Numbered from the stretch's first letter, positions 19,244 to 28,924 are shown. The stretch is 64,000 bases of DNA from Marinimicrobium agarilyticum DSM 16975 (GCF_000423345.1 NZ_AUHU01000007.1:124001-188000), one strand, 5' to 3'. The notes: generated from the sequence alone by a model not told the origin. Numbers and translations: made by a program.

Positions 19244-21529
19244 TTACAGATTGCTATAGCGTTTGCGTAAACGCTGGCGAATCACTTCTGCGAGGGTGTT
19301 GACCAGGAAGGTCAGCGACAACAGCACCAGCGCCGCCAAAAACAGGACCCGGAAGTGGGTGCTGTCAATGGCCGTTTCCGGCAATTCCACGGCGATATTG
19401 GCCGAGAGCGTACGCATGCCCTCGAAGATATTGAAGTTCAGAACCGGACTGTTACCGGTCGCCATCAACACAATCATGGTTTCCCCGACCGCACGACCGA
19501 AACCCATCATCACGGCAGAAAAAATACCCGGACTGGCCGTTGGTAGCACGACACCCATGACGGTCTGCCAGCGGGTCGCCCCCAATGCCAGGGACCCCTG
19601 AGTCAAGTGGCGCGGCACATTGAAAACGGCATCCTCGGCGATAGAGAAAATGGTGGGAATCACCGCAAAGCCCATCGCCAGTCCCACCACAAGGGCATTG
19701 CGCTGGTCATAGTCGATGTTGTGGTTGGTCAACCACTGTCGCATGCTGCCGTCAAAAAACCATATTTCAATGTAAGGACTGAGCGCCACGCAACCCCACC
19801 CAATCATAATCAGTGGAATGACCAGGATGGCCGCCTCCCATCCCTCGGAGACGCTGTTGCGAATGCTCGACGGCAGCCGACTCCAGAGCAACCCCACCAC
19901 CAACATGGTGACCGGCAACATGATCAGAATGCTGAAGACCGCAGGCAGATGGTTTTCCAGAAAGGGCGCCAACCACAGACCCGCGAGAAAACCGAGAATT
20001 ACCGTGGGCAATGCTTCCATGATTTCAATGGTCGGTTTCACTACACCGCGCAGCTTGGGCGTCATGAAGTAAGCGGTGTACACCGCCCCCATTACGCCCA
20101 AGGGTATGGCGAACAGCATCGCGAAAAAAGCTGCCTTGAGCGTACCGATGGAGAGCGGCACCAGGCTCATTTTCGGTTCAAAGGAATCCGAGGAACCCGA
20201 AGCCTGCCAGACGTACTCCGGTTGCTGGCGTCCTTCGTACCAGACTTTCTGCCACATCGAACTGAACGACACCTCGGGGTGCTTGTTCCACACATCAGCA
20301 ATGTACAACCGCTGCTGGTCATCGAGAGCCAACATTCGACCGTTGATCGGCGAGAGCGCCAATTGCTCAATAGCTCTATCGGCGATGGATTTGATAATCA
20401 GAGTGTCGGAGGATGTGCCGTAAAAAAGACCAACCTGACCCCGGGCGTCGCCGGCGGCAAAGCCTTTGCGGGTGTACTCCGGGGCAATAGCGGTCACCGG
20501 CCCGGACAAGGACTCAAAATCCCTGACCGGTGTCAGGTGAAAGCGGTTGCTATCGTCACGGATCAGGTACCACTGGCTGACGGAGCCGGTTTCCGTTCCC
20601 ACAATCACAGAGAGCGTGCCAACCAGGAACTCCATGGCGGTGACTTGGCCCCGTTCGGTCGGAACGGTTTCCAGCAGATGGGCATTGCTTGGCACTTCGA
20701 CATCGTAGAAATGCAACTGGGCCTTGTCATCCGCAACGATCAAAAAGCGGCCCGAGTCGTCCACCAGAAGGTCCTGAACCTCAGCCCCACCCGGAAGTGG
20801 AGGCAAACTGAAGCGAGTGGCGCTCACAGAGCCGCTGCCACCAAACAGGCTCTGGCTCATGCGGAACCGTCCCATCACCAGGCGTCCGTCTTTCGCAACC
20901 CCCGCCAGCACGACACCCATATCTGTATTCTGCACGCTCAGATCGGTAATCGCCTGACCATTCTCGTCGAGCACTACCGGCTCTTCGCCCAAGGGGTACT
21001 CAAGGTCCGGGGTCACCAGCCGCTGATCGTTGGGGTAACTGAGTTCGTAATTCTCGCGCACCACAGAGGCTTGGCCGTTGGCGAAACCGTAAGCCACCAA
21101 CCTGTCACTGGGCACGCTGTGCCCGACTGCACTGACCACCAGACGGTCTGAGCCAGGCGCTTCAAACGAGGCCAGCACCTGGCCCGAATCTACATTGAAG
21201 AACTGTATTTCACCGGAGTCATTGAACGTCGCCCCCATTTTCTCGTAACGTTCAAGCACAAGATGGCGGGACCGGTCGTCACTTTCGGAAAGACCAAAGG
21301 GATAGTCTGCGGTCACCTCAATACTGCTACCTCGCAGCAGAGGGGCCACTTCGGAGAAAAGGTACAGAAAAATCAGCGCCAATGACGCTACAACCATCAG
21401 TCCTGCGGTACCGACGCCGTAACGGGAGAGACCATCCTTGAATCGCCGAACCTTGCGCAGACGGGCGCGCTGCTCGGCATTGGGCATCAAGCTGGCGCGA
21501 GCCTGATCGTTAGACTGTCGCTCTGACAT
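19244..21529 (-). CDS. pstC: Phosphate ABC transporter permease PstC, long form with propeller-like periplasmic domain
   Basis: A 761-aa permease. A first helix lies at about 38-60 and a periplasmic region at about 65-450. That region has repeated beta segments of the WD/propeller type (FYDVEVPSNAHLL, AAGDARGQVGLFYG). The C-terminal permease domain (about 460-760) has the family signature region (GSLALGATRWQTV). First gene of the pstC-pstA-pstB-phoU operon, with its own Pho-box promoter at 21601-21645. It is larger than enterobacterial PstC (about 320 aa), as is usual in this group. Confidence 0.92.
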   Translation of the reverse strand: MSERQSNDQARASLMPNAEQRARLRKVRRFKDGLSRYGVGTAGLMVVASLALIFLYLFSEVAPLLRGSSIEVTADYPFGLSESDDRSRHLVLERYEKMGATFNDSGEIQFFNVDSGQVLASFEAPGSDRLVVSAVGHSVPSDRLVAYGFANGQASVVRENYELSYPNDQRLVTPDLEYPLGEEPVVLDENGQAITDLSVQNTDMGVVLAGVAKDGRLVMGRFRMSQSLFGGSGSVSATRFSLPPLPGGAEVQDLLVDDSGRFLIVADDKAQLHFYDVEVPSNAHLLETVPTERGQVTAMEFLVGTLSVIVGTETGSVSQWYLIRDDSNRFHLTPVRDFESLSGPVTAIAPEYTRKGFAAGDARGQVGLFYGTSSDTLIIKSIADRAIEQLALSPINGRMLALDDQQRLYIADVWNKHPEVSFSSMWQKVWYEGRQQPEYVWQASGSSDSFEPKMSLVPLSIGTLKAAFFAMLFAIPLGVMGAVYTAYFMTPKLRGVVKPTIEIMEALPTVILGFLAGLWLAPFLENHLPAVFSILIMLPVTMLVVGLLWSRLPSSIRNSVSEGWEAAILVIPLIMIGWGCVALSPYIEIWFFDGSMRQWLTNHNIDYDQRNALVVGLAMGFAVIPTIFSIAEDAVFNVPRHLTQGSLALGATRWQTVMGVVLPTASPGIFSAVMMGFGRAVGETMIVLMATGNSPVLNFNIFEGMRTLSANIAVELPETAIDSTHFRVLFLAALVLLSLTFLVNTLAEVIRQRLRKRYSNL

Positions 21530-21600
21530 AGTGCATCAATCCTGGGCCGGAGAATCTCAATCAGAGCGCTCACAAAGAGGACTCTGACGAAAGCGCGTGC

Positions 21601-21645
21601 ATCCTAACAGCGTAAGATGACACTTTTGTGACAACCATATGACAA
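21601..21645 (-). promoter_or_regulatory. PhoB-dependent promoter of pstC: three Pho half-sites and a -10
   Basis: On the minus strand TTGTCAT, TTGTCAC and GTGTCAT occur at exact 11-bp intervals (plus-strand 21639-21645, 21628-21634, 21617-21623). This matches the Pho box (CTGTCAT repeats with 4-bp spacers). Ten bases after the last repeat is TAGGAT (21601-21606) as -10, the standard PhoB-promoter spacing. The pstC ATG is about 70 bp further. Confidence 0.88.
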
Positions 21646-21674
21646 AGGGGCACCCCACCTGATGGCGGTGCCCC
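21644..21674 (-). terminator. Terminator of pstS, abutting the pstC Pho box
   Basis: A perfect 8-bp stem GGGGCACC / GGTGCCCC, read on the minus strand, is followed by TTTG. The T run at 21644-21646 is also the first base group of the pstC Pho box, so the two signals share bases. Confidence 0.7.
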
Positions 21675-21767
21675 TCTGCCGGCTCTTCCCTGAAAACACG
21701 TCGGTTGGCCGGTATCTCCCTTTCTAATACCTGAACGTCTTAGACGGAGCCGCTCGCGGCCGGTCGT

Positions 21768-22745
21768 TTACAGCTCCAACTCTTTATACACGCGCTCGAC
21801 AACGCTAGCGGGCAGCGGAATATAGCCGTCCCGCACAACCACTTCCTGCCCCTGCTTGGAAAGCACCATTTTCAGGAATTCCGCCTGCATTGGGGCCAGC
21901 GGCCGATTGGGGTGCTTATTGACATAGATATACAGGAAACGAGACAACGGATAGGAACCGTTGGACGCGTTCTCCGCGTTGGGAGCGGCGAAGTCCTGCC
22001 CGTCCTCGCGTGCCAGGGGCACAGCGCGAACACTGGAGGTGTTGTAGCCGATACCAGAGTAGCCGATGGCATTGCGGCTCTCGCTGACACCCTGGACGAC
22101 GGAAGCTGAGCCCGGTTGTTCGTTGATGCCCGGCTTATAATCGCCCCCGCACAGCGCGTGCTCTTTGAAGTATCCATAGGTACCCGATACCGCATTGCGA
22201 CTGTACAGCGCGATATCGCGGTTGGCCCAATCACCTTCCAGGCCGACCTGGCCCCAGCGGGTGATATCTTCCGGGTAGCCACAGCGCCGGGTGACGGAAA
22301 ACATGGCATCAACCTGTGGAAGCGTCAGACCTTTGATCGGGTTGTCTTTGTTGACGTAAACCGCCAGAACGTCGACCGCCACAGGAACCGCCGTGGGTTT
22401 GTAACCTTGAGCCTGCTCGAACGCGCGAATCTCGGAGGATTTCATTTCGCGGCTCATGGGGCCGAAGTTGGCGGTGCCCTGCGTCAAAGCAGGCGGAGCC
22501 GTTGATGAGCCCGCGCCCTGAATCTGGATATTGACGTTGGGGTAGAACTTGGCGAACTCTTCTGCCCAGAGTGTCATCAGGTTGTTCAGGGTATCGGAGC
22601 CGATACTGGTGACGTTGCCGGAAACGCCGGATACCGCCTCGTAGTCGGGTAGATTCGGGTCCACTTCGGTTTGAGCCTGAGTGGCCGCGGCACACACCAT
22701 GGAGCCGGCCAGAGCCAGACCTTTGAAGAATTTGATAGCGTTCAT
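21768..22745 (-). CDS. pstS: Periplasmic phosphate-binding protein PstS
   Basis: A 325-aa substrate-binding protein of the Pst importer. A signal peptide ends near ATQA-QTEVD. It has the [16 protein letters not shown] and [15 protein letters not shown] segments of the PstS family and the GYSGIGY motif. The frame opens upstream to 22931, but the ATG at 22745 begins the signal peptide and has GAGGAG six bases before it. It is transcribed from its own Pho promoter and terminated before pstC. Confidence 0.95.
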   Translation of the reverse strand: MNAIKFFKGLALAGSMVCAAATQAQTEVDPNLPDYEAVSGVSGNVTSIGSDTLNNLMTLWAEEFAKFYPNVNIQIQGAGSSTAPPALTQGTANFGPMSREMKSSEIRAFEQAQGYKPTAVPVAVDVLAVYVNKDNPIKGLTLPQVDAMFSVTRRCGYPEDITRWGQVGLEGDWANRDIALYSRNAVSGTYGYFKEHALCGGDYKPGINEQPGSASVVQGVSESRNAIGYSGIGYNTSSVRAVPLAREDGQDFAAPNAENASNGSYPLSRFLYIYVNKHPNRPLAPMQAEFLKMVLSKQGQEVVVRDGYIPLPASVVERVYKELEL

Positions 22746-22807
22746 AGAGCGCTCCTCTGGTTCAGTGAATTGGGTGCCCGGATTTGGGTCATCCCCACCT
22801 GAGGCGC

Positions 22808-22841
22808 ACTCTACCGACCCAATATGACAACTATGTGACAG
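22808..22841 (-). promoter_or_regulatory. PhoB-dependent promoter of pstS
   Basis: On the minus strand CTGTCACATAGTTGTCAT (22824-22841) is a full 18-bp Pho box with a 4-bp spacer. Ten bases downstream is TAGAGT (22808-22813) as -10. The start codon is 62 bp further. Confidence 0.88.
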
Positions 22842-22893
22842 ACCTGCCATAAATCTGTCACCTTTTCGCAATAAATGACCAGCCCCAACATGC

Positions 22894-22919
22894 AAAAGGC
22901 GGCCCATGGGCCGCCTTTT
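22894..22919. terminator. Terminator of the Yip1-family gene
   Basis: A perfect 11-bp stem AAAAGGCGGCC / GGCCGCCTTTT with loop CATG. T runs on both strands make it bidirectional in form. It separates the Yip1 gene from the pstS promoter. Confidence 0.85.
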
Positions 22920-22950
22920 GAAAATCATCACGTTATTCCGGCCCGAGGAC

Positions 22951-23568
22951 CTAACTGATATAGACGGGACCAGCGCCAGAACTCCAGACGATGACGGTGG
23001 AGACCATCACCACCACAGCGAGTACCAGACCGACGGTGATCACCGAACTCGCATAGATGAAGCCCCGCTCTTTGGGGATGTTCATCAGAATGGGGATACC
23101 TTCGTAAATGAGGTATACCGAGTAGCAGGCCGCCAGAATGTACACTGACACCACCAGCCACAACTGGGGATAGACGAGCACCACACCCGCCAGCATCATC
23201 GGAATCGCCGAGTAAACCGCGAGCGCCGTGCCCTCGTAATGGCGGCGATTGGCCTCATCCGCCACCCCAAAACTACGGGACATCCAGTTGATGTATTCGC
23301 CCAACACATACACCGCCACCAATTGCGCGATGTAGGTCGCAATGCACATCAGCAGCGCGCTCTCGCTGGTCAAACGGACCACCCCGCCGTTACCCACACT
23401 CCAGCCCACCTCGGTCACGCCGAAATAGGCCGCGATACAGGGAATTAACGCCAAAAGCGGCACATGTCGGAGGTACACTTTGAGGAAAGATTCGTTATCG
23501 CTGCGGATACGCTGCCACTCGCGATCGGGGTTGGTAAAGATACCCAGGGTGTGTTGCAACATCGCCAT
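22951..23568 (-). CDS. Yip1-family inner-membrane protein
   Basis: A 205-aa protein with five hydrophobic helices and the Yip1 family start ([15 protein letters not shown]), which precedes the first helix by about 25 residues. Function in bacteria is not known. The ATG at 23568 is nine bases after AGGAG. It has its own terminator and no clear partner; the neighbours are pstS and sspB. Confidence 0.8.
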   Translation of the reverse strand: MAMLQHTLGIFTNPDREWQRIRSDNESFLKVYLRHVPLLALIPCIAAYFGVTEVGWSVGNGGVVRLTSESALLMCIATYIAQLVAVYVLGEYINWMSRSFGVADEANRRHYEGTALAVYSAIPMMLAGVVLVYPQLWLVVSVYILAACYSVYLIYEGIPILMNIPKERGFIYASSVITVGLVLAVVVMVSTVIVWSSGAGPVYIS

Positions 23569-23695
23569 ACCACCATACTCCTGTTACTGCTTGTTATTAG
23601 GCTATACGCACAGTATCCAGCAGTCAGACGCGGCCCGCAAAGAAGTATTCGCAATAACCAAAATCTGTTAATCAATTTCAGTTATAAATTGATGG

Positions 23696-24106
23696 CTATT
23701 TTACCACCTTCAGATTGGGCCGTTTCGCCCCTTCTTTCTGCGCTGTTTTCTTTCCGGAATCAGGCTCTGGCTTCGGGGGTTCCGGGTTGGGCTCCGGCTC
23801 AAACACCATGCCCTGGCCGTTTTCTCGGGCATAGATGCCAAGTACCGCCGGGCACGGAATCAGCAAGTCCGTGGGGATACCCCCAAAACGGGCATTGAAG
23901 TTGATTTGCTCCAGCCCGATAAACAGGTCCTTGACGGCCGTGGGATTGATATTGAGGACGATCTGGCCGTCCTTATTGACATGCTGCTGTGGCACCTCAA
24001 CCCCCGGCGCCTGGGCATCCACCAAGATATAGGGGGTACAGCCATTATCGACGATCCACTCATAGAGCGCGCGGATCATATAGGGCCTGCTGGAGGTCAT
24101 TGCCAT
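23696..24106 (-). CDS. sspB: ClpXP protease specificity-enhancing factor SspB
   Basis: Adaptor that delivers ssrA-tagged proteins to ClpXP. It has 136 aa. The N-terminal domain (about 1-108) has the SspB start SSRPYMIRALYEWIVDNG. A Pro/Glu-rich flexible linker follows, and the last eight residues RPNLKVVK form the ClpX-binding tail. It lies 63 bp downstream of sspA, as in E. coli. Confidence 0.95.
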   Translation of the reverse strand: MAMTSSRPYMIRALYEWIVDNGCTPYILVDAQAPGVEVPQQHVNKDGQIVLNINPTAVKDLFIGLEQINFNARFGGIPTDLLIPCPAVLGIYARENGQGMVFEPEPNPEPPKPEPDSGKKTAQKEGAKRPNLKVVK

Positions 24107-24169
24107 AAGATGGTCTCCCCTCGTAACTGCGTGGGATTTCCCCAGGAGTGCAAAGTGTGAGTATGGGGC

Positions 24170-24805
24170 TTAACGGGCCTGCATATCCCGTTCGATTTCA
24201 GTCAGGCTTTTGATAAAGCCCTCACGGGCGAATAGCCGCTTTTGATAGACGAGCAACGGCTCGGCCTGACGGCCTTTCCCCAGCTCAATCTCGAGCATCG
24301 GCAGGCGCCACAATATCGGAGCCAGGCAGCAGTCCACAATCGTGAACTCCTCACTCATGAAAAAGGGCATTTCCGCGAAGATCGGCGAGATTGCCAAAAG
24401 GCTCTCGCGAAGCGCTTTACGGGCCTTGGTCACCGTCTCCTTGCTCTTGCTATAGAGGATGGTGTCCACCAAGGGAGCCCAGTCGCGTTCCAGACGGTAC
24501 ATCCAGAGCCGGCTCTGGGCTCGGGCCACGGGGTACACCGGCAACAACGGCGGATGCGGAAACCGCTCATCCAGGTATTCCATGATGACCTTGGACTCAT
24601 ACAGCGCCAGGTCGCGATCCACCAGCGTGGGCAGATTATTGTAGGGATTCAGCTCCGCCAGTTCCTGGGGTTTGTGTTTGGGGTCGACATCGATCACATC
24701 GGCCGACACCCCTTTTTCCGCAAGCACTATCCTTACCCGATGGCTGTAATGGTCCCGGCCGTCGGAAAAAAGAGTCATGGATGAGCGTTTGGTCACCACA
24801 CCCAT
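24170..24805 (-). CDS. sspA: Stringent starvation protein A (RNA polymerase-associated, GST fold)
   Basis: A 211-aa GST-like protein with a thioredoxin-like N-domain ([18 protein letters not shown]) and an all-helical C-domain. The conserved [23 protein letters not shown] stretch (shown in part) is the SspA signature. It binds RNA polymerase and alters transcription under stress. The ATG at 24805 has GGGGAGG nine bases upstream. It precedes sspB and follows the cytochrome bc1 genes. Confidence 0.95.
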   Translation of the reverse strand: MGVVTKRSSMTLFSDGRDHYSHRVRIVLAEKGVSADVIDVDPKHKPQELAELNPYNNLPTLVDRDLALYESKVIMEYLDERFPHPPLLPVYPVARAQSRLWMYRLERDWAPLVDTILYSKSKETVTKARKALRESLLAISPIFAEMPFFMSEEFTIVDCCLAPILWRLPMLEIELGKGRQAEPLLVYQKRLFAREGFIKSLTEIERDMQAR

Positions 24806-24867
24806 TGGTAAATACCTCCCCAGAGATCAAACCGGGGCGCCGGAAGGCGCCCCACGGTTACCCAGTC

Positions 24868-27108
24868 CTAGTGAATTCCTTTCCAGTACTCGCGATTGAG
24901 CAGGTACACGAAAACAAACAGCACAGACAGGAATAGCAGCACGAACACACCGATGCGCTCGCGATCCATCGCCGCGGGCTCACCCAAATACTCCAGGAAG
25001 TTCACCAGGTCGTAGATGGCCTGATCGAACTCCTCTTGAGTCATACTGCCCTCAATTTCTCCAGGCTCCAGACTACCACACTCTTCATCGATCACCGGGT
25101 TTCCAGCGCCATCGCGCACAATATGACCGTGGCTGTCACGCTCAGGGCCGGCGGAACACTCCATCAACCCCTGTAGCTCGACCATCACATGAGGCATGCC
25201 CACATTCTCAAAGACGCGGTTGTTCACGCCAAACGGACGGCTCTCGTCTTTGTAGAAGTTGCGCAGATAGGTATAGAGCCACTCCGGGCTACGCGAGCGA
25301 GCTACCAATGTCAGGTCCGGCGGTTGAACGCCGAACCATTGCTTGCCCTGCTCCTCACTCATGGCGGTGGTCATCAGCTCACCGATCGCCTGCTCGCCGA
25401 AAATCAGCCGCTCCCGGGCAACCTCCTCGGGAATACCCAGATCTTCCGCTACCCGCCCGTAGCGAGAAAACTTGGCCGAGTGGCACCCCATGCAATAGTT
25501 GACGAAATACTTGGCTCCACGCTGCAACGACGCTTTGTTGCTCAAGTCAGGCTCCATCACATCGCAGGGGATAGAGCCACAGGCGCCACCTTCGGCACCC
25601 ACCGCTTTGATTGGAACCACAACCAGGATAGCGAAGAGTGCCAACCCGCCCAGAACCAACCGCAACGGTAGGCCTTTCGCCTGCACACGCTCCGGCACAG
25701 GGCTTTCGCTATCACGTCTGGCCAGCCAGGGCAGCACGGCAAAGACGCCAGCCAAGGCTATACCGAACAACCTGAGGAAAACCGGAATGTCCACGTTTTC
25801 ATCGGTAATTCCAGAGAAAGCCAGTGCCAAGAACAACAGCGCAAAGACCCAGCAAACGGCTATAGCAATGATCGATGCCAAGCCCGAGCGGTCTTCCGGC
25901 GCCCGATTGCTGGTCCAGATCGGCATGGTAATGAAGTAGGCAAAATAAAAGGCAGTGCAGATCTGAGCCAGCAGAGTGCGCCCCGCCGTCGGGGATTGCA
26001 CACCCAAGTATCCCAGTACGACAAACATAGCGGCAAACACCATGAGCATGACGCGGGGAATATGCCCCTTGAACCGCAGGGATTTGGCGTTTGCCCGATC
26101 CAGCCATGGCAGGACAAAGAGGATAGCAATGGCTGCCCCCATCGCTACGAGCCCCAGAAACTTCGCGTTAAGGGGGCCTATCTCAATGGTGATTGCCCGC
26201 AAAATGGCGTAAAACGGTGTGAAATACCACACTGGCGCAATATGCGCGGGCGTCTTCAGGTTATTGGCTTCCTCAAAGTTGGCGTACTCGAGGAAAAACC
26301 CGCCCATTTCGGGCATAAAGAACAGAACGAAACAGAAAGCGAACAAAAAGACCGTTACACCCACCAGATCGTGCACGGTGTAGTAGGGGTGAAACTGTAC
26401 CCCATCTTTGGGAATACCGTTTTCGTCTTTGACTTTCTTGATATCGACGCCGTCGGGGTTGTTGGAGCCCACTTCGTGCAACGCCAAAATGTGTAGAACC
26501 ACCAGTCCCAACAACACGATCGGCAACGCCACCACATGTAAGGCGAAGAAGCGGTTCAGGGTAATGCCTGAAATCAGGTAGTCCCCTCGAATCCAGGTGA
26601 CCAGTTCATCCCCGATACCGGGTATCGCGCCAAACAGCGAGACGATGACCTGAGCCCCCCAATAGGACATTTGCCCCCAGGGCAATACGTAGCCCATGAA
26701 GGCTTCCGCCATCAGCACCACGTAGATGGTCATACCGAAGATCCAAACCAGCTCACGCGGCGCTTTATAGGAGCCATACATCAGGCCACGGAACATATGC
26801 AGGTAGACAACCACAAAGAAGGCGGAAGCCCCCGTGGAATGCAGGTACCGCAGGATCCAACCGTATTCAACATCACGCATGATGTACTCGACCGAGGCGA
26901 AAGCGCCCTCGGCGGTCGGTGTGTAGTTCATGGTAAGCCAGATGCCGGTCAACAGTTGGTTGACCAGCACCAGAAGGGAAAGTACCCCAAAAAAGTACCA
27001 GAAGTTGAAGTTTTTGGGCGCATAGTATTTGCCCATGTGGGTATCCCAGGCCCGCTGTACCGGGAGGCGCTGGTCGACCCACTGCCACAATCCTGTTAAC
27101 CAATTCAT
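24868..27108 (-). CDS. petB: Fused cytochrome b / cytochrome c1 of the bc1 complex
   Basis: One open frame of 746 aa joins both cytochrome subunits of ubiquinol-cytochrome c reductase. Residues 1 to about 400 are cytochrome b: eight helices, paired haem-ligand histidines in LHSTGASAFFVVVYLHMF and FFALHVVALPIVLLGLVVLH, and a Qo motif reading PVWY. About 410-500 has two or three extra hydrophobic helices. About 500-746 is cytochrome c1 with haem motif CMGCH at 539-543, a candidate axial Met in MPHVMVE and a C-terminal anchor helix. In Pseudomonas these are two genes; Bradyrhizobium fbcH is a known fused case cut after translation. It overlaps petA by 4 bp (ATGA). Confidence 0.92.
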   Translation of the reverse strand: MNWLTGLWQWVDQRLPVQRAWDTHMGKYYAPKNFNFWYFFGVLSLLVLVNQLLTGIWLTMNYTPTAEGAFASVEYIMRDVEYGWILRYLHSTGASAFFVVVYLHMFRGLMYGSYKAPRELVWIFGMTIYVVLMAEAFMGYVLPWGQMSYWGAQVIVSLFGAIPGIGDELVTWIRGDYLISGITLNRFFALHVVALPIVLLGLVVLHILALHEVGSNNPDGVDIKKVKDENGIPKDGVQFHPYYTVHDLVGVTVFLFAFCFVLFFMPEMGGFFLEYANFEEANNLKTPAHIAPVWYFTPFYAILRAITIEIGPLNAKFLGLVAMGAAIAILFVLPWLDRANAKSLRFKGHIPRVMLMVFAAMFVVLGYLGVQSPTAGRTLLAQICTAFYFAYFITMPIWTSNRAPEDRSGLASIIAIAVCWVFALLFLALAFSGITDENVDIPVFLRLFGIALAGVFAVLPWLARRDSESPVPERVQAKGLPLRLVLGGLALFAILVVVPIKAVGAEGGACGSIPCDVMEPDLSNKASLQRGAKYFVNYCMGCHSAKFSRYGRVAEDLGIPEEVARERLIFGEQAIGELMTTAMSEEQGKQWFGVQPPDLTLVARSRSPEWLYTYLRNFYKDESRPFGVNNRVFENVGMPHVMVELQGLMECSAGPERDSHGHIVRDGAGNPVIDEECGSLEPGEIEGSMTQEEFDQAIYDLVNFLEYLGEPAAMDRERIGVFVLLFLSVLFVFVYLLNREYWKGIH

Positions 27109-27704
27109 GCGCTTGCCTCCGGATCCTCACCTATAACTATCAGGCTCTCAGTCTCGTAATGATGCGGCGGTACCTGGAGGTTCAGCGGGGCGGGAACACC
27201 CTGATAAACACGACCGGCCATATCGAATTTGGACCCGTGACAAGGGCAGAAGAACCCGCCCTGCCAGTTTTCGCCTCCGAGGTCGGCAATACCAACTTCA
27301 GGGCGAAACAGAGGGGCACAACCCAAATGGGTACAAAGACCCAAAAGCACCAGATATTCGGGCTTGATCGAGCGAGTGGCGTTCTGAGCGTACTCCGGCT
27401 GCTGTGGCGCCTGCGAGGTGGGGTCACGCAAAACGTCGCGCACCAGTTCCAGCCCCTCGAGAGCCTCTTCAGTACGGCGCACGATATAGACCGGTTTCCC
27501 CCGCCACTCGACGGTGATCATTTGCCCGGGCTCCATCTTGCCGATATTGGCCCGAACCGGTGCGCCGGCGGCCTTAGCCTTGGCACTGGGATTCCAGGAC
27601 CCCACGAAAGGAACGGCGGCACCCACGACGCCGACAGCACCCACCACAGAGGTGGCTGCTGTCAACACGCGGCGGCGCGTTTTATTGACAACGTCATCGG
27701 TCAT
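27105..27704 (-). CDS. petA: Rieske iron-sulfur subunit of the cytochrome bc1 complex
   Basis: A 199-aa protein. The N-terminus has a twin-arginine (KTRRRVL) followed by a hydrophobic helix, the uncleaved Tat signal-anchor of Rieske proteins. The [2Fe-2S] ligands are in CTHLGC (Cys124, His126, Cys129) and CPCHGS (Cys153, Cys155, His156). It passes electrons from ubiquinol to cytochrome c1. Its stop overlaps the start of the cytochrome b/c1 gene. Confidence 0.96.
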   Translation of the reverse strand: MTDDVVNKTRRRVLTAATSVVGAVGVVGAAVPFVGSWNPSAKAKAAGAPVRANIGKMEPGQMITVEWRGKPVYIVRRTEEALEGLELVRDVLRDPTSQAPQQPEYAQNATRSIKPEYLVLLGLCTHLGCAPLFRPEVGIADLGGENWQGGFFCPCHGSKFDMAGRVYQGVPAPLNLQVPPHHYETESLIVIGEDPEASA

Positions 27705-27880
27705 GACGATCTTCTCCCCTAACAGCTTCCGACGGCCAGTAAATCACTGAAATTCAACGATTTAGAATGATGTTATTGATACTCAAAAAATGGCCAATCT
27801 TAAAGAAATTGCGCGCCGCTTACAACAATAAGCCACTCCCCGGACTTTGGGGTAGCCTGCCAATCGGGTAAACGGACATA

Positions 27881-27917
27881 AAAAAACGCCCGGGCCAGCA
27901 GACGGCCTGGGCGTTTT
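27881..27917 (-). terminator. Terminator of rplM-rpsI
   Basis: Read on the minus strand, a 14-bp stem AAAACGCCCAGGCC / GGCCCGGGCGTTTT (one wobble) with a 7-base loop ends in TTTTTT. It is 51 bp after rpsI. The petA start is 177 bp further downstream, so petA probably has its own promoter. Confidence 0.85.
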
Positions 27918-27967
27918 CGCTCGGAGGTGCCGCGCCTCTTCCACCGGGTGGAGAGAGGCCACTCCCA

Positions 27968-28360
27968 TTAACGCTTGGAGTATTGCGGACGCTTACGGGC
28001 TTTGCGCAGACCCACTTTCTTACGCTCAACGGCGCGAGAATCGCGAGTCACGTAGCCAGCTTCACGCAGAGAACCACGCAGCGCTTCATCGTACTGCATC
28101 AAGGCGCGAGTCAGGCCGTGACGGATAGCGCCGGCCTGGCCGAAGCTACCGCCACCTTTGACGGTGACCTGCACATCGAAATTTTCGGTCATTTCCACGT
28201 TTTCCAGCGGCTGACGCACGATCATACGAGCCACTTCACGACCAAAATACTGGTCCAGCGGACGGCCGTTGACCGTGATAACGCCGTTACCCTGGGCAAT
28301 GAACACCCGGGCGGTGGAGGTCTTGCGGCGACCGGTACCGTAATATTGAGTAACTGCCAT
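27968..28360 (-). CDS. rpsI: 30S ribosomal protein S9
   Basis: A 130-aa ribosomal protein, the usual length. It starts [20 protein letters not shown] and ends in the basic tail RKRPQYSKR, which reaches the P-site tRNA. It lies 14 bp after rplM, as in nearly all Proteobacteria. Confidence 0.98.
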   Translation of the reverse strand: MAVTQYYGTGRRKTSTARVFIAQGNGVITVNGRPLDQYFGREVARMIVRQPLENVEMTENFDVQVTVKGGGSFGQAGAIRHGLTRALMQYDEALRGSLREAGYVTRDSRAVERKKVGLRKARKRPQYSKR

Positions 28361-28374
28361 AATCAGCTTCCCGG

Positions 28375-28803
28375 TTAGATAGTCAGTTCTTGAGGCTGCT
28401 GCGCGGTATGAGGATGCTCATTACCCGCGTAGACCTTGAGTTTTTTGAACATGGCGCGACCCAGCGGCCCGCGGGGCAGCATGCCCTTGACGGCGGTCTG
28501 GATGGTGCGCTCGGGGGCCTTGTCGATCAACTTTTCGAAGCTGATGGACTTGATGCCGCCGATATAACCGGTGTGATGATAGTAGATCTTGTCTCTGGCC
28601 TTCTTACCGGTCACACGTACTTTCTCGGCGTTGATCACGACAATATAGTCGCCCGTGTCCACATGGGGGGTGTACTCGGGCTTGTGCTTGCCGCGCAGAC
28701 GACTGGCAATCTCTGCGGCCATACGGCCCAGAGTTTTGCCCTCTGCGTCAACGACGAACCAGTCGCGAGAGACGGTTTCAGGTTTAGCACTGTAAGTCTT
28801 CAT
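28375..28803 (-). CDS. rplM: 50S ribosomal protein L13
   Basis: A 142-aa protein with the family start [20 protein letters not shown] and the MLPRGPLGR and [13 protein letters not shown] motifs. The frame is open to 28836, but the ATG at 28803 with AGGAAA upstream is the family start. First gene of rplM-rpsI, behind a strong promoter. Confidence 0.98.
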   Translation of the reverse strand: MKTYSAKPETVSRDWFVVDAEGKTLGRMAAEIASRLRGKHKPEYTPHVDTGDYIVVINAEKVRVTGKKARDKIYYHHTGYIGGIKSISFEKLIDKAPERTIQTAVKGMLPRGPLGRAMFKKLKVYAGNEHPHTAQQPQELTI

Positions 28804-28847
28804 GTTATTTCCTGCCTCAGGAGGTGCTTCCCACAAAAAGAGCGCGA

Positions 28848-28876
28848 ATACTATAGAAGTCCCGCCCGGTTTTCAA
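28848..28876 (-). promoter_or_regulatory. Promoter of rplM-rpsI
   Basis: TTGAAA (minus strand, 28871-28876), a 17-bp spacer and TAGTAT (28848-28853). An overlapping TATAGT sits two bases upstream with a 15-bp spacer. It lies 45 bp before the rplM ATG. Confidence 0.65.
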
Positions 28877-28924
28877 GGGGGATCAGGGTGATTTTTCGCC
28901 AGTCGATGTCCCTCGGAGGCCCTG

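Noticed and set aside
19607-21151. Plus-strand 514-aa open frame opposite pstC
   Set aside because: PstC is well supported by membrane segments and operon context. The antisense frame is rich in His/Arg/Gln with no domain.
24868-27108. Cytochrome b/c1 fusion as a sequencing frameshift
   Set aside because: Both halves and the linker are in one frame with sensible coding throughout, and the linker has hydrophobic helices rather than random sequence. It stays listed as a finding with resequencing as the test.
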